The notes below the pieces were generated by a model. That model ran no database searches. It was not told the DNA's origin and saw nothing but the letters and a program-made list of their open reading frames with translations. From contig NZ_CP114176.1 in NCBI RefSeq assembly GCF_027186265.1, forward strand, positions 2,356,001 to 2,420,000: 64,000 nt of DNA, read 5' to 3'. The DNA is from Lentibacillus daqui. Its GTDB lineage: Bacteria; Bacillota; Bacilli; Bacillales; Amphibacillaceae. The position numbers and the translations under genes were made by a program. Of this stretch, positions 1-8,228 are shown in pieces; the first letter of the stretch is position 1, and each line of letters opens with the position of its first letter.

Positions 1-1245
1 GTGGAACAATTACACAACAAAGCCAAGGTAAAGCTGGAAGAAACGGGTGATGAAGGTATTCCGGTAATTGTTTATTTGAATCGGCAATCGGAATTGGATT
101 CCAAGCACGACTTTGTGCAAACCTGTCATGCCGAAGCTAACAACATCATAGATAACGAACTTGGACTGGATGACACGTTAAGCGGTCAACTGACACCAAA
201 GATGATCAAAAAAATGAAAGATCATGGGGCAGTTGACCGTATTTTTTATGATCGGAAAGTAACTGCATTGCTGGACGTTGCTACACTGGGAATTGGCGCG
301 AAACATGTACAAGAAGAGCTCGGGCTGACTGGCAAAGGTGTGACAGTCGCAGTCATTGACACGGGCATTTTCCCTCATGAGGACTTAACAACACCTGATA
401 ACCGAATTGTGGCCTTCAAAGATTTTGTCCAGGATCAAACAGAAGCCTATGATGATAATGGACATGGAACACATTGTGCCGGAGATGTCGCTGGTAATGG
501 GCATCAATCAAATGGTGAATATATTGGACCCGCGCCAGAAACTTCCTTAATCGGTGTCAAGGTGCTGGATCAGGATGGTAGCGGCCGATTGTCTACCATT
601 ATGAAAGGAATTGCCTGGTGCATCAATCATAAGAAAGAATATGATATTCGTGTCATCTCCCTTTCCCTTGGTGCCGAGGCATTCGAATCATACCGTGATG
701 ATCCATTGGCACAGGCAGCCGAAAAAGCCTGGCATCATGGCATTGTTGTTTGTGCCGCCGCTGGAAATGATGGTCCATCACGTCAAACGATTTCTACACC
801 GGCGATTGATCCATTTATCATTACGGTCGGTTCCGCGGATGATCAAAATACGCCAACTCGATCAGACGATAGCATTGCCGACTATTCCAGCCGTGGGCCG
901 ACCATTGATTCGCTGGTCAAACCGGATATTTATTCACCTGGAACGAATATTATTTCCTTACTGGCACCTGATTCCACTTTGGCCGAACAAATGCCGGGAA
1001 AAATTGTTGGTGAGCATTATTTGGAATTATCTGGGACGTCCATGGCAACCCCGATTTGCGCAGGCGTTGTGGCCTTGATGCTGGAGGTGAATCCTGATCT
1101 TAGCCCAAATGACGTTAAAAGCATTCTGCAGACAACCGCTCCAGCAACCCTCGACGATCTTTGGGGCTACATCGACGCCAAAAGCGCTGTCGCCATGGCT
1201 AAGGAATATGCCGAACATCAACTTGCAGTTAGTGAAGTACAATAG
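1..1245 (+). CDS. aprX: AprX-type subtilisin-family serine protease, 5'-truncated by the window edge
   Basis: Serine protease of the S8 (subtilisin) family, most like the intracellular AprX proteases of Bacillus. The catalytic triad is visible: Asp120 in VAVIDTG, His155 in GHGTHCAG and Ser347 in SGTSMATP, with the oxyanion Asn256 in AAGNDG. The frame is open from the first base. The visible 414 residues begin roughly 30 residues later than B. subtilis AprX (442 aa), so the GTG at base 1 is probably not the start. No propeptide processing site or signal peptide can be judged. A strong terminator follows directly, so the gene ends a transcription unit. Family assignment is firm; the physiological substrate is unknown. 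Confidence 0.9.
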   Translation: MEQLHNKAKVKLEETGDEGIPVIVYLNRQSELDSKHDFVQTCHAEANNIIDNELGLDDTLSGQLTPKMIKKMKDHGAVDRIFYDRKVTALLDVATLGIGAKHVQEELGLTGKGVTVAVIDTGIFPHEDLTTPDNRIVAFKDFVQDQTEAYDDNGHGTHCAGDVAGNGHQSNGEYIGPAPETSLIGVKVLDQDGSGRLSTIMKGIAWCINHKKEYDIRVISLSLGAEAFESYRDDPLAQAAEKAWHHGIVVCAAAGNDGPSRQTISTPAIDPFIITVGSADDQNTPTRSDDSIADYSSRGPTIDSLVKPDIYSPGTNIISLLAPDSTLAEQMPGKIVGEHYLELSGTSMATPICAGVVALMLEVNPDLSPNDVKSILQTTAPATLDDLWGYIDAKSAVAMAKEYAEHQLAVSEVQ

Positions 1246-1253
1246 CATATTTT

Positions 1254-1293
1254 AACAAAGGCCTTCCTTATGGGAGGTCTTTGTTATTTTTTT
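1254..1293 (+). terminator. Rho-independent terminator after aprX
   Basis: An 11-bp stem (AACAAAGGCCT against AGGTCTTTGTT, one G-T pair) with a short loop is followed by a run of T. It lies 9 bases after the aprX stop codon. Confidence 0.8.
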
Positions 1294-1389
1294 ATAATGG
1301 AGGATGCTTTTCAGGCACTCACCCATAAAAATTCCATGCATATCTTATATAGACGAATGTAAGTTGATCCTGAATGGAGGACGATAACA

Positions 1390-1962
1390 ATGGCTGTTTC
1401 CAATATGGATTTTACAGCTTCAACGGCTCAGTATTCGTATGATTTAAGCAATAACCCACTGTTTGAAAAAGATAGTAAAAATTATATTAATGCGCTGGGT
1501 GCAAATCGATTAAATACGATCGGGAATATATATTTACTGGATATTTTCCTAACAAAAGGCAACACGATCGAGCCACATTATCATCCAAATGCATCCGAGC
1601 TCACATACTGTATTACAGGTTCAGCGAAAATTTCCTTGATGAACTCATTTAATAATAAACTGATTGAAGTCGATCTCATGCCTGGGAAAGTTGCCAGCAT
1701 TCCCCAAGGATGGTGGCATTATGCGGAGGCAACAGATGATGAAACCCACTTACTCGCTATTCACGACACACCAATGCTGCAAACTGTCTTCGGATCTGAC
1801 ATATTACGTTTAACTCCACCAGAAGTTCTCGCCCATACCTACTGCCTCAATGAAAACAAAGTCAAAGACACCCTGGCACCAATCAACGGGACTGTCATCA
1901 TTGGCCCATCCGAAGACTGCTCGCAAAATAACCGCTTCCCAGGTTTTCACTATACCAGATAA
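1390..1962 (+). CDS. Single-domain cupin protein (oxalate-decarboxylase/germin-like fold)
   Basis: A 190-residue protein with one cupin barrel. The first cupin motif supplies probable metal ligands His63, His65 and Glu70 (EPHYHPNASELTYC), and the second supplies His110 (IPQGWWHY). It is about half the length of bicupin oxalate decarboxylases and has no signal peptide. A GGAGG site 8 bases upstream supports the ATG. It stands alone between the aprX terminator and a repeat array. The metal-binding residues are intact, so it is probably active as an enzyme or small-molecule binder, but no substrate can be named. Confidence 0.8.
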   Translation: MAVSNMDFTASTAQYSYDLSNNPLFEKDSKNYINALGANRLNTIGNIYLLDIFLTKGNTIEPHYHPNASELTYCITGSAKISLMNSFNNKLIEVDLMPGKVASIPQGWWHYAEATDDETHLLAIHDTPMLQTVFGSDILRLTPPEVLAHTYCLNENKVKDTLAPINGTVIIGPSEDCSQNNRFPGFHYTR

Positions 1963-2015
1963 TTAGGGGCCAGGGTTAGCAGGGCTACCGAAAATATCGA
2001 GTCGCCATGGACAGT

Positions 2016-2247
2016 TCGATTGATTTTTGCGCATGTTCGATCGACTTTACCGCCTGACTCGATCGACTTTCCTACGCGCTCGTTCGACTTTGCGTCTGAC
2101 TCGATCAACTTTCATCCGTGCTCGATCGACTTTGCGCCTGACTCGATCAACTTTTATCCGTGCTCGATCGACTTTGCGCCTGACTCGATCAACTTTCATC
2201 CGTGCTCGATCGACTTTGCGCCTGACTCGATCAACTTTCATCCAAAT
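2016..2247. repeat. 21-bp tandem repeat array 1 (TCGAT core)
   Basis: Eleven units begin with TCGAT (or TCGTT) at 2016, 2037, 2059, 2080, 2101, 2122, 2143, 2164, 2185, 2206 and 2227. The spacing is 21 bp except for one 22. From 2101 on two alternating unit types make a 42-bp higher-order repeat (CTCGATCGACTTTGCGCCTG then CTCGATCAACTTTCATCCGT). The array fills the gap between the 3' ends of the cupin gene and the convergent pseudogene. All three frames stay open across it because 21 is a multiple of 3, which makes spurious reading frames on both strands. Confidence 0.9.
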
Positions 2248-2305
2248 CAATCATTCTATAAACACACGTATTTTTTCGATATCCCTGCCCGCTCCTTTTT
2301 TCAAA

Positions 2306-3290
2306 TCAAACTTCAATATCATGACCCAACCCCAGCTGTTTTGCTTTCTGATAAATACCTTTTGCCACAACAAGGTCAAAATAGGCTGCCCCGACCGATT
2401 TAAAAAAGGTTATTTCCTTGTCCGAATCACGCACGATGGTGTCATCCATGCTTAATTGACTAAGTCCACCATAAAGATCTTCAAAGCGCCATTCCCCACT
2501 TTTATTGGCATAGATTAGTTCCCCCGCCTCTTCCTTTGCACTTTGTACATCATCCACAACAATTTTCCCTGACTTTTTAATGGTCAATAAATCAACCTCA
2601 CGCATTGTTGGTAAGTATGAGCCAACGCCATTAATATGTGTACCGTCTTGCAAATCATTTCCATCGAAAACGGGATCATTGGACCTGGTGCTGCAGCAAA
2701 CGATATCGGCGGTTTCAACCACTTTATTCACTTGATCTGCTACCATAATTTCTGCTTCCACACCAAAATCAAGCAGCCTTTGTCTAAAATGTACTGCCTT
2801 TTCCATGGTTCGATTAAATAAATGGATCGTTTTAATTTTGCGTACTTCCAATACACCCAGAACCTGTTCAAATGCCATGGCGCCGGTTCCAATCACCCCC
2901 CAATGTTTTAGAACCAGTACGCGCCAGCTTTTTGGTTCCTATGGCACTTAATGCTCCAGTACGCAATCGGGTTAGATAGGAAGCATTCATCATACATAAG
3001 TGTTCGCCGGTTGCCGCATCTGTCAGCAGCAGTATTCCCTGAGTCGTTGGCTTTCCCTGTTTCGGATTCTCAGGAAAAATGGTGACGACTTTCACGGAAG
3101 CAACGTCCTGATTTAGGTCGGCGCTTGGCATATATAAAGAAGAAGCCTGGTGTTTCGGTATAACAATAACAGTGCGGTGCGGGCTTTCAATTAATCCCTT
3201 GCTTTTGGAAATAAGTCCTTGCTGTAAATCGGCAATCGTATCTTTCATACCATAATTGTCTTGAATAACCTTCTCATTGAGAATAAGCAT
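2306..3290 (-). pseudogene. Ornithine cyclodeaminase / mu-crystallin family protein, frameshifted
   Basis: Two adjoining frames together make one protein of about 327 residues, the normal length of this NAD-dependent family (ornithine cyclodeaminase, alanine dehydrogenase, related imine reductases). The N-terminal part (2868-3290) reads to KTLGG and then leaves frame. The C-terminal part resumes with the Rossmann motif VIGTGAMA. Removing one base from the six-C run at 2896-2901 (six G on the coding strand) restores a continuous KTLGVIGTG. The start at 3290 has a weak AAGGA site and lies 25 bases after the upstream HAD gene, so the two are probably cotranscribed. Whether the shift is a mutation or a sequencing error cannot be decided here. 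Confidence 0.85.
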
Positions 3291-3315
3291 ACCAATCGTC
3301 CTTTTGGCGTAATTA

Positions 3316-4104
3316 TCATTCCTGCAGTTTGGTTACAATCGGCAAAATCTCCGTTAATTCCTTTATTTCATACGTTGGGTTTACATCCCTTGGTGTTTGT
3401 CCGCGACGATTCAACCAGATGGAATCAACTCCTGCTCGGGAAGCTCCAAGTATGTCGGTCATCAGGTTATCTCCGACCATGATCGCCTCATCGTTTGCAA
3501 CACCCAAACGCTCCAACGCATAATCAAAAATTCCTGGATCCGGTTTCCCTTTCCCGAAATCCCCCGACACCACAATCTGATCAAAATACGTAGCCAATTT
3601 TGGGGTTAGATCAAGCTTCGTATGTTGTAAGTCCGGGGAACCATTGGTTAGCATTAATAATTGAAATTTTCCTTGCAGCTGATTAAGCACTGTAAAAGTA
3701 TCATCATAAACAAATGGCATTTTTTTGCGCATCTTTGGAAATGTTTCCCCGAGATATTCCCCCAGCTCCTCATCATCAATCCCTATATCCTGCAGCCCTC
3801 TTGTCCATGCAGCCGTCCGATATGTCGGTGCAATCGCCTTTAATTTTTGAAATGTTTCTCCCTCATCGCAAAAGTTCCCCCAAAGTCCCTCAAATGGGCT
3901 GATACCAATGTCCTCCGCGAAATCATATGTATCGTAGGAAGCAAACAACGCGCGGGCACTTCTTTTCACTTTTTCTTCCAGCTGACCGGGGTCAATATGA
4001 TATTTATCTTCCGCTAGTTTACATGTCGCCCGGAATGCTTCATTGACACTTTTGTCGTCCCATAATAATGTATCATCCAAATCAAATAAAATTGCCTTTA
4101 GCAT
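3316..4104 (-). CDS. HAD-superfamily hydrolase (YsaA-like phosphatase)
   Basis: A 262-residue HAD phosphatase. Motif I is Asp8 and Asp10 in LFDLDDTLL, motif II is LTNGS, motif III contains Lys in GKGKPDPGIF, and motif IV is MVGDNLMTD. A helical cap domain lies between motifs I and II. The frame extends 26 residues upstream, but the ATG at 4104 is preceded by AGGGG at good distance and begins directly at the HAD core, so it is preferred. Length and motifs resemble B. subtilis YsaA. The substrate is unknown, probably a phosphorylated metabolite. It is followed by the cyclodeaminase pseudogene in the same direction. Confidence 0.85.
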   Translation of the reverse strand: MLKAILFDLDDTLLWDDKSVNEAFRATCKLAEDKYHIDPGQLEEKVKRSARALFASYDTYDFAEDIGISPFEGLWGNFCDEGETFQKLKAIAPTYRTAAWTRGLQDIGIDDEELGEYLGETFPKMRKKMPFVYDDTFTVLNQLQGKFQLLMLTNGSPDLQHTKLDLTPKLATYFDQIVVSGDFGKGKPDPGIFDYALERLGVANDEAIMVGDNLMTDILGASRAGVDSIWLNRRGQTPRDVNPTYEIKELTEILPIVTKLQE

Positions 4105-4241
4105 AAAAAACGCCCCTTTCACCTCTATCATTACATAATTCGCCATGGATTCCCCCAATTCCTTTTTTGTTTTATAAAACAATTCATGAAATGGCTTTCA
4201 CGGTAATAAAATGAAAGAAATCCACATAGGAGGTGAAAAGT

Positions 4242-4677
4242 ATGGCCTATGAAATTTATGGACCATTTCGCATCAAAGAAGATACCGTAAATACTGCCAA
4301 TGTTCTCGGGTTAAAAGGTTTTTAAAAACGATCACATCTTCATTTTTGCTAATGAAAGTATGAGAGATGATTTAAAGAACCGAATTGATGCACATGTAGT
4401 AAATAACCATACTACAAATCATGATGACCTTTCCTTTGCCAACAAGATGAAGAATCTTTTCTCCGGCGACTCCAACCCTTCAAAAGATATGAAAGAAAAA
4501 CTAGGCAGCCTGGGTGTCACAGATAAACAGATTGAGAGGTATATGTCAGATATTGCATCCGGTGACATTATAATCGTAGTGAATAATCAAAAACGAGTGG
4601 GAACTGATGCGGCTGACAGCACGATTAGGTTGAGATCGCCGATTATTAAAAGGCTGCCCATGATCACGATTTTTTGA
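4242..4677 (+). pseudogene. YflT / general stress protein 17M-like gene, frameshifted
   Basis: The reading frame starts at ATG 4242 behind a perfect AGGAGGTG site and runs MAYEIYGPFRIKEDTV..GLKGF before a stop. Dropping one T from the five-T run at 4319-4323 joins it to the next frame (GFKNDHIFIFANE), which reaches 4677. The combined protein resembles the YflT domain of Bacillus general stress proteins, with an N-terminal alpha/beta part and a C-terminal helical part. The last 20 or so residues are probably not original, because the frame runs into the degenerate copy of the Rpn terminator region. The protein is lost unless the shift is a sequencing error. The family call is moderate. Confidence 0.6.
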
Positions 4678-4684
4678 CCTTTTG

Positions 4685-5031
4685 GAGCAGCCTGTTGTCA
4701 TTTTAACTTAATTCGGAAGGGTCTATTCCGGTCATTTTTTTAATATCTTCATCCGTAACACCATGTTTTCTCATTGCTTCTACTATTTCTTTTTGCCCTT
4801 CTTTTTTTCCTTCTCTTTTTCCTTCTTCTTTCCCTTCATCTCTTGCTCCGCGCATACGGGTTATTTCGTCATTTATTTCTCTTTCCCTGGCATCATATGC
4901 TTCTTTGAGGTCTTTATCAAGGTTAAGTGCAAATAGCTTTTCTTCTGCTTCAGCGATATTTTTATCCAATGCAGCTACCTCCTCTAAAAGCATTTTGTCT
5001 TCACTTTTTTAAAAAGTCAACCAGCGGTGCA
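4685..5031 (-). repeat. Partial tandem duplication of the rpn 3' region (left copy)
   Basis: This stretch repeats the terminator side and 3' third of the rpn gene at about 5089-5447, with an offset near 404 bp. Similarity ends abruptly at the shared sequence CCAGCGGTGCA (5021-5031 left, 5437-5447 right). The left copy lacks one 12-bp unit in the Lys/Glu/Gly-rich linker and has a decayed terminator stem. The duplicated part includes the whole internal ribosome binding site and small reading frame. Confidence 0.85.
4703..4969 (-). CDS. Free-standing copy of the Rpn C-terminal (RpnS-like) domain
   Basis: This reading frame encodes only the C-terminal domain of the neighbouring Rpn nuclease. It is 88 residues if started at TTG 4969, which has AGAGGAGGT (4977-4985) seven bases upstream; an ATG at 4993 in the same frame has a poorer site. 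It carries a helical N-terminal part, a linker of GKREGKKEG type, and the end EAMRKHGVTDEDIKKMTGI. It has no nuclease domain. In E. coli the short C-terminal Rpn product is an antitoxin to the full-length nuclease. An orphan antitoxin role here is inference; it could simply be duplication debris. Confidence 0.6.
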   Translation of the reverse strand: MDKNIAEAEEKLFALNLDKDLKEAYDAREREINDEITRMRGARDEGKEEGKREGKKEGQKEIVEAMRKHGVTDEDIKKMTGIDPSELS

Positions 5032-5055
5032 TTTACTATTGTGATAAAATAAGAA

Positions 5056-5095
5056 GCTGCTCCAAATGTTCACGATTTTAACCTCTTGGAGCAGC
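5056..5095 (-). terminator. Terminator after rpn
   Basis: A perfect 10-bp stem, GCTGCTCCAA against TTGGAGCAGC, is followed on the minus strand by TTCTTATTTT. It lies 12 bases beyond the rpn stop. A decayed copy is at about 4650-4692. Confidence 0.75.
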
Positions 5096-5106
5096 CTTTT
5101 GTCATT

Positions 5107-5385
5107 TTAACTTAATTCGGAAGGGTCTATTCCGGTCATTTTTTTAATATCTTCATCCGTAACACCATGTTTTCTCATTGCTTCTACTATTTCTTTTTGC
5201 CCTTCTCTTTTTCCTTCTTTTTTTCCTTCTCTTTTTCCTTCTTCTTTCCCTTCATCTCTTGCTCCGCGCATACGGGTTATTTCGTCATTTATTTCTCTTT
5301 CCCTGGCATCATATGCTTCTTTGAGGTTTTTATCAAGGTTAAGCGCAAATAGCTTTTCTTCTGCTTCAGCGATATTTTTATCCAA
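5107..5385 (-). CDS. Internal in-frame small gene of rpn (RpnS-like, candidate antitoxin)
   Basis: Inside rpn, AGAGGAGGT at 5393-5401 stands seven bases before an in-frame TTG at 5385. This would give a 92-residue product beginning (M)DKNIAEAEEK and covering only the C-terminal domain. Ribosome binding sites this good are rare inside genes by chance, and the same arrangement occurs in the second Rpn gene of this window. In E. coli, Rpn genes make a short C-terminal product from an internal start that inhibits the long nuclease. Translation from this site is inferred, not shown. Confidence 0.55.
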   Translation of the reverse strand: MDKNIAEAEEKLFALNLDKNLKEAYDAREREINDEITRMRGARDEGKEEGKREGKKEGKREGQKEIVEAMRKHGVTDEDIKKMTGIDPSELS

Positions 5386-5943
5386 TGCAGCTACCTCCTC
5401 TAAAAGCATTTTGTCTTCACTTTTTAAAAAGATCAACCAGCGGTGCAGAGGATTTTTAAGGTCTATGTTTTCTATCAATTTCATGAATTTTAATGTCTCA
5501 ATGAAATGGATCTCCAATTTATTGGTCAAAAGTTTTTTTGTCTTTCTGTTTAATAGTTGATAACAAGAGTGAAAATCAGCTTCATTATTAACATTATATC
5601 CCAAAAGACTTATGGAAACTGTCCTTGTTAACTCCTTATAATCCCTGCTTTTCTTAAATCCGGCAGTAAATAATTTTGACCAATAATACAAAATCCTCTC
5701 ACTTATATTATACTGATTTGCAAGCTGGACCTCAATATTTATTTTTTCACCCAAATCAGTGTAGGCTTTAATATCCAGTATACCCAGTTTGTCATCTTTT
5801 GTTACGGGTAACACCTCATTTTCTGCAAGCCTTATACTGGAAATTTCAAAATCCAATATGGCGTTCAAAAGAGACTTTAATAGCACTTCATCGGTGAATA
5901 TTGTTTTAAACGCTACGTCATTCAATGGATTCAATCTTTCCAT
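5107..5943 (-). CDS. rpn: Rpn family recombination-promoting nuclease (PD-(D/E)XK), full-length
   Basis: A 278-residue member of the Rpn / putative-transposase nuclease family. The PD-(D/E)XK core shows Asp57 (GILDIKA) and Glu71-x-Gln73 (NIEVQLA). The C-terminal part is a helix, a repeat-rich linker (GKREGKKEGKREG) and a small helical domain ending in DDIKKMTGI-like sequence. Such proteins cleave DNA and were linked to recombination and phage defence in E. coli. A strong internal ribosome binding site and TTG start lie before the last 92 residues (see separate entry). The gene is monocistronic with its own terminator. Its distal third is duplicated just downstream. Confidence 0.85.
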   Translation of the reverse strand: MERLNPLNDVAFKTIFTDEVLLKSLLNAILDFEISSIRLAENEVLPVTKDDKLGILDIKAYTDLGEKINIEVQLANQYNISERILYYWSKLFTAGFKKSRDYKELTRTVSISLLGYNVNNEADFHSCYQLLNRKTKKLLTNKLEIHFIETLKFMKLIENIDLKNPLHRWLIFLKSEDKMLLEEVAALDKNIAEAEEKLFALNLDKNLKEAYDAREREINDEITRMRGARDEGKEEGKREGKKEGKREGQKEIVEAMRKHGVTDEDIKKMTGIDPSELS

Positions 5944-6288
5944 GCATATCCTCTCCCGTTTTCGTTTATATGTCCGACATTGTTAGATCATCTAGCCTAG
6001 GCAATCACGGGTAAAATATCCACAAAAACGTAAACTCCCATTTCCCTTCCTCCCACCCAAATTGTTTTGTTTCAATAATGGTAAAATTTAACTAGATTTC
6101 CCTTGCTCAATTGAGGTTATTCGTGGCGTAATGTAGGAATATGTCGTGTGGTTAGGTCTATTATACCAATAATGAGCCATTATGCAACTGACTAATTTAA
6201 AAATTTAAATAACTATTGATGAGAAACGTTTGTTCGTATATAATAGGATTAACTTCATCATTAGGCAATGCAAAAAGGATGTGGTAAA
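5944..6288. other. Intergenic region between two rpn genes
   Basis: This 345-bp stretch separates the divergent rpn genes, so it should hold both promoters. It is AT-rich. No convincing operator or structured element was recognised. Confidence 0.5.
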
Positions 6289-7291
6289 ATGATGGCAAAT
6301 GATATCGTACTCGAGGAAAAAGAATCTTATCATGAGAGCCCGCCAGATTATGATGGACTATGGAAAAAGTTGATTGAGCAATTGTTCGAGGAATTCATGG
6401 AATTTTTTGCACCTGATTTGTACCCGGAAATTGACTTTACCAAAGCGCCGGATTTTTTGAAGCAGGAATTTCATAGGATGATTATTGATAGTTTAGAGGG
6501 GCGAAATTATACCGACCAACTTGTTCAAGTAACATTAAAAAATGGGAAAGATAAGTGGATTCTAATCCATATTGAGGTTCAAGATGAGGAAAGTGAACAA
6601 TTCACAAAGCGTATGTTTCGTTATTTTTTACCGTATTTATGACAAACATGGCGAAGAGATATATGCTATTGCCCTTCTAACATCGGAGCAGGAATCACAA
6701 TACCGTGATCATTTTTATTATTCTTTTTACAGTACAAAGCTTCATTACGCTTACAATACTTACAAATTTCGTGATCACAGTATAGAAGAACTTGAACAGT
6801 CAACCAATCCACTTGCAGCTGCAGTGATTGCTGTCAAATATGCCAATGAACACAAGAACGACCCGAATGAAAAATTTAATTTTAAACAGGAGCTAATGAC
6901 ACAAATTATAAACCAATTTTCAAATGAACAGGAAAAACCACGTTTGTATTTGTATGCTTTATTTTACTTCATCGATTATTTGCTTAAAATACCCAAAGAT
7001 CTTCAACAAAAATTGGAACATAACATTACTGATTTTGTGGAAAAGGAGGAGATTGAGAATATGCAAGCCGGGAATATGGAAGCTTCACCAACACTAGCAG
7101 CGATCTTTAAGGAATATGAGAGACTTGGCCTTGAAAAAGGAATGGAAAAGGGTATGGAAGAAGGCGTTAAAAAGGAACGAAAAGACATCGCAAAAAAATT
7201 AATACATGATGGCTTTTCCGATGAAAAAATCATGGAATTAACCGAACTATCCCTTGAAGAAATCGAATCGTTAAAAAAATCACTTGACTAA
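6289..7291 (+). pseudogene. Second Rpn family nuclease gene, frameshifted in the nuclease domain
   Basis: The first frame (ATG 6289, preceded by AAAGGA) runs through the nuclease core with Asp76 and Glu96-x-Gln98 (HIEVQDEE) and stops after RYFLPYL. Removing one T from the six-T run at 6624-6629 gives RYFYRIYDKHGEEIYAI and a full protein of about 333 residues in one frame to 7291. The C-terminal half has the helical part, a GMEKGMEEG linker and the end DGFSDEKIMELTELSLEE. The shift should abolish the full-length nuclease but leaves the internal C-terminal gene (7061-7291) intact. It belongs to a different Rpn subgroup from the gene at 5107-5943. Confidence 0.85.
7061..7291 (+). CDS. Internal in-frame small gene of the second Rpn locus (RpnS-like)
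   Basis: AAGGAGGAG at 7043-7051 lies nine bases before an in-frame ATG at 7061. The product would be 76 residues, MQAGNMEASPTLAAI onward, that is the C-terminal domain only. This matches the placement of the internal start in the neighbouring rpn gene and in E. coli RpnS products. Because the upstream nuclease part is frameshifted, this small product could be the only one still made. Translation is inferred from the ribosome binding site. Confidence 0.55.
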   Translation: MQAGNMEASPTLAAIFKEYERLGLEKGMEKGMEEGVKKERKDIAKKLIHDGFSDEKIMELTELSLEEIESLKKSLD

Positions 7292-7295
7292 TTAA

Positions 7296-7334
7296 TGGTA
7301 AACGAAGCTGGCAGTAAATCCAGCTTGTTTACCA
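7296..7334. terminator. Convergent bidirectional terminator
   Basis: A long stem (TGGTAAACGAAGCTGG with CCAGCTTGTTTACCA) lies between the 3' ends of the second Rpn gene and the dehydrogenase on the other strand. It probably serves both. Confidence 0.65.
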
Positions 7335-7337
7335 AAA

Positions 7338-8117
7338 CTATTGCGCCGTATATCCGCCATCCAACAACACTGCCTGGCCTGTCACCCCTTTTGCCTTATC
7401 ACTGGCCAGGTACAATGCGTAGTCGGCAATTTCCTGTACATCAAGCAGGCGTTTTTGCGGAATTAACGGATAAAGGACTTCCTCCAAGACCTTTTCAACC
7501 GAAACATTTCGGCTGGCTGCTAAATCTTCCATTTGGTTTCTGACAAGCGGTGTATCAACATAGCCGGGACATATGGCATTAACAGTTATGCCGTCCTCCG
7601 CTCCCTCTAATGCAGCTACTTTTGTTAACCCAATCAAACCATGCTTGGCACTGTTATAGGCAGCTTTACCAGCAAAACCAATGACACCATTAATCGATGC
7701 CATATTTATAATTCGTCCGTATCCTTGTTTTTTCATAATTGGAAATACATGTTTAATTGCCATAAACGGAGCAACAAGCATCAATTTGGTAATAAATTCG
7801 AATTTTTCGGTTGGAAAATCTTCAATTGGCGCAATATGCTGCATGCCGGCATTATTAATCAGAATATCCAGCCGACCGTAACAGTCAACCGTTTGATCAA
7901 TGGCTGCAGTGAGCTCATCTTCTTTCGTAACATCACATTTGACACCAAAACATTCGTATTCTTTTCCGCTAAGGTCTGTTGTGACTTTCTGTAATTTTTC
8001 TTTGTTTATATCAGAGAAAACAACCTTGGCACCGTCCTTGACAAACGCTTCACCAATTTGATAACCAATACCACTGGCAGCACCAGTAATAAACACAACC
8101 TTATCATCGACAAACAT
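7338..8117 (-). CDS. 3-hydroxybutyrate dehydrogenase-like SDR (YxjF type)
   Basis: A 259-residue classical short-chain dehydrogenase. The NAD-binding motif TGAASGIG is at residues 11-18, NNAG at about 88-91, and the catalytic Ser141, Tyr154 and Lys158 (YNSAK) are intact. Sequence features such as NAGMQHIAPIEDFPTEKF and the C-terminal GQAVLLDGGYTAQ match the D-3-hydroxybutyrate dehydrogenase group, which interconverts acetoacetate and 3-hydroxybutyrate; B. subtilis YxjF is the likely relative. It is monocistronic. A broader SDR function cannot be excluded. Confidence 0.8.
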   Translation of the reverse strand: MFVDDKVVFITGAASGIGYQIGEAFVKDGAKVVFSDINKEKLQKVTTDLSGKEYECFGVKCDVTKEDELTAAIDQTVDCYGRLDILINNAGMQHIAPIEDFPTEKFEFITKLMLVAPFMAIKHVFPIMKKQGYGRIINMASINGVIGFAGKAAYNSAKHGLIGLTKVAALEGAEDGITVNAICPGYVDTPLVRNQMEDLAASRNVSVEKVLEEVLYPLIPQKRLLDVQEIADYALYLASDKAKGVTGQAVLLDGGYTAQ

Positions 8118-8228
8118 GAATACAGCCCCTTTTTCCTGTTCAAATCATATAACCTTTTATTTTATTCCCAATTATACTAAAATGAAAACATATCTTTGGA
8201 GCAGATTCTTACAAAGGAGTTTTTAAAC

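Noticed and set aside
1027..1248. Minus-strand 73-codon frame under aprX
   Set aside because: Shadow of the protease gene; the plus frame carries the catalytic Ser motif.
2020..2455. Open reading frames of 60-142 codons on both strands across repeat array 1
   Set aside because: They arise because the 21-bp repeat unit keeps all frames open; they have no ribosome binding site and encode a 7-residue repeat.
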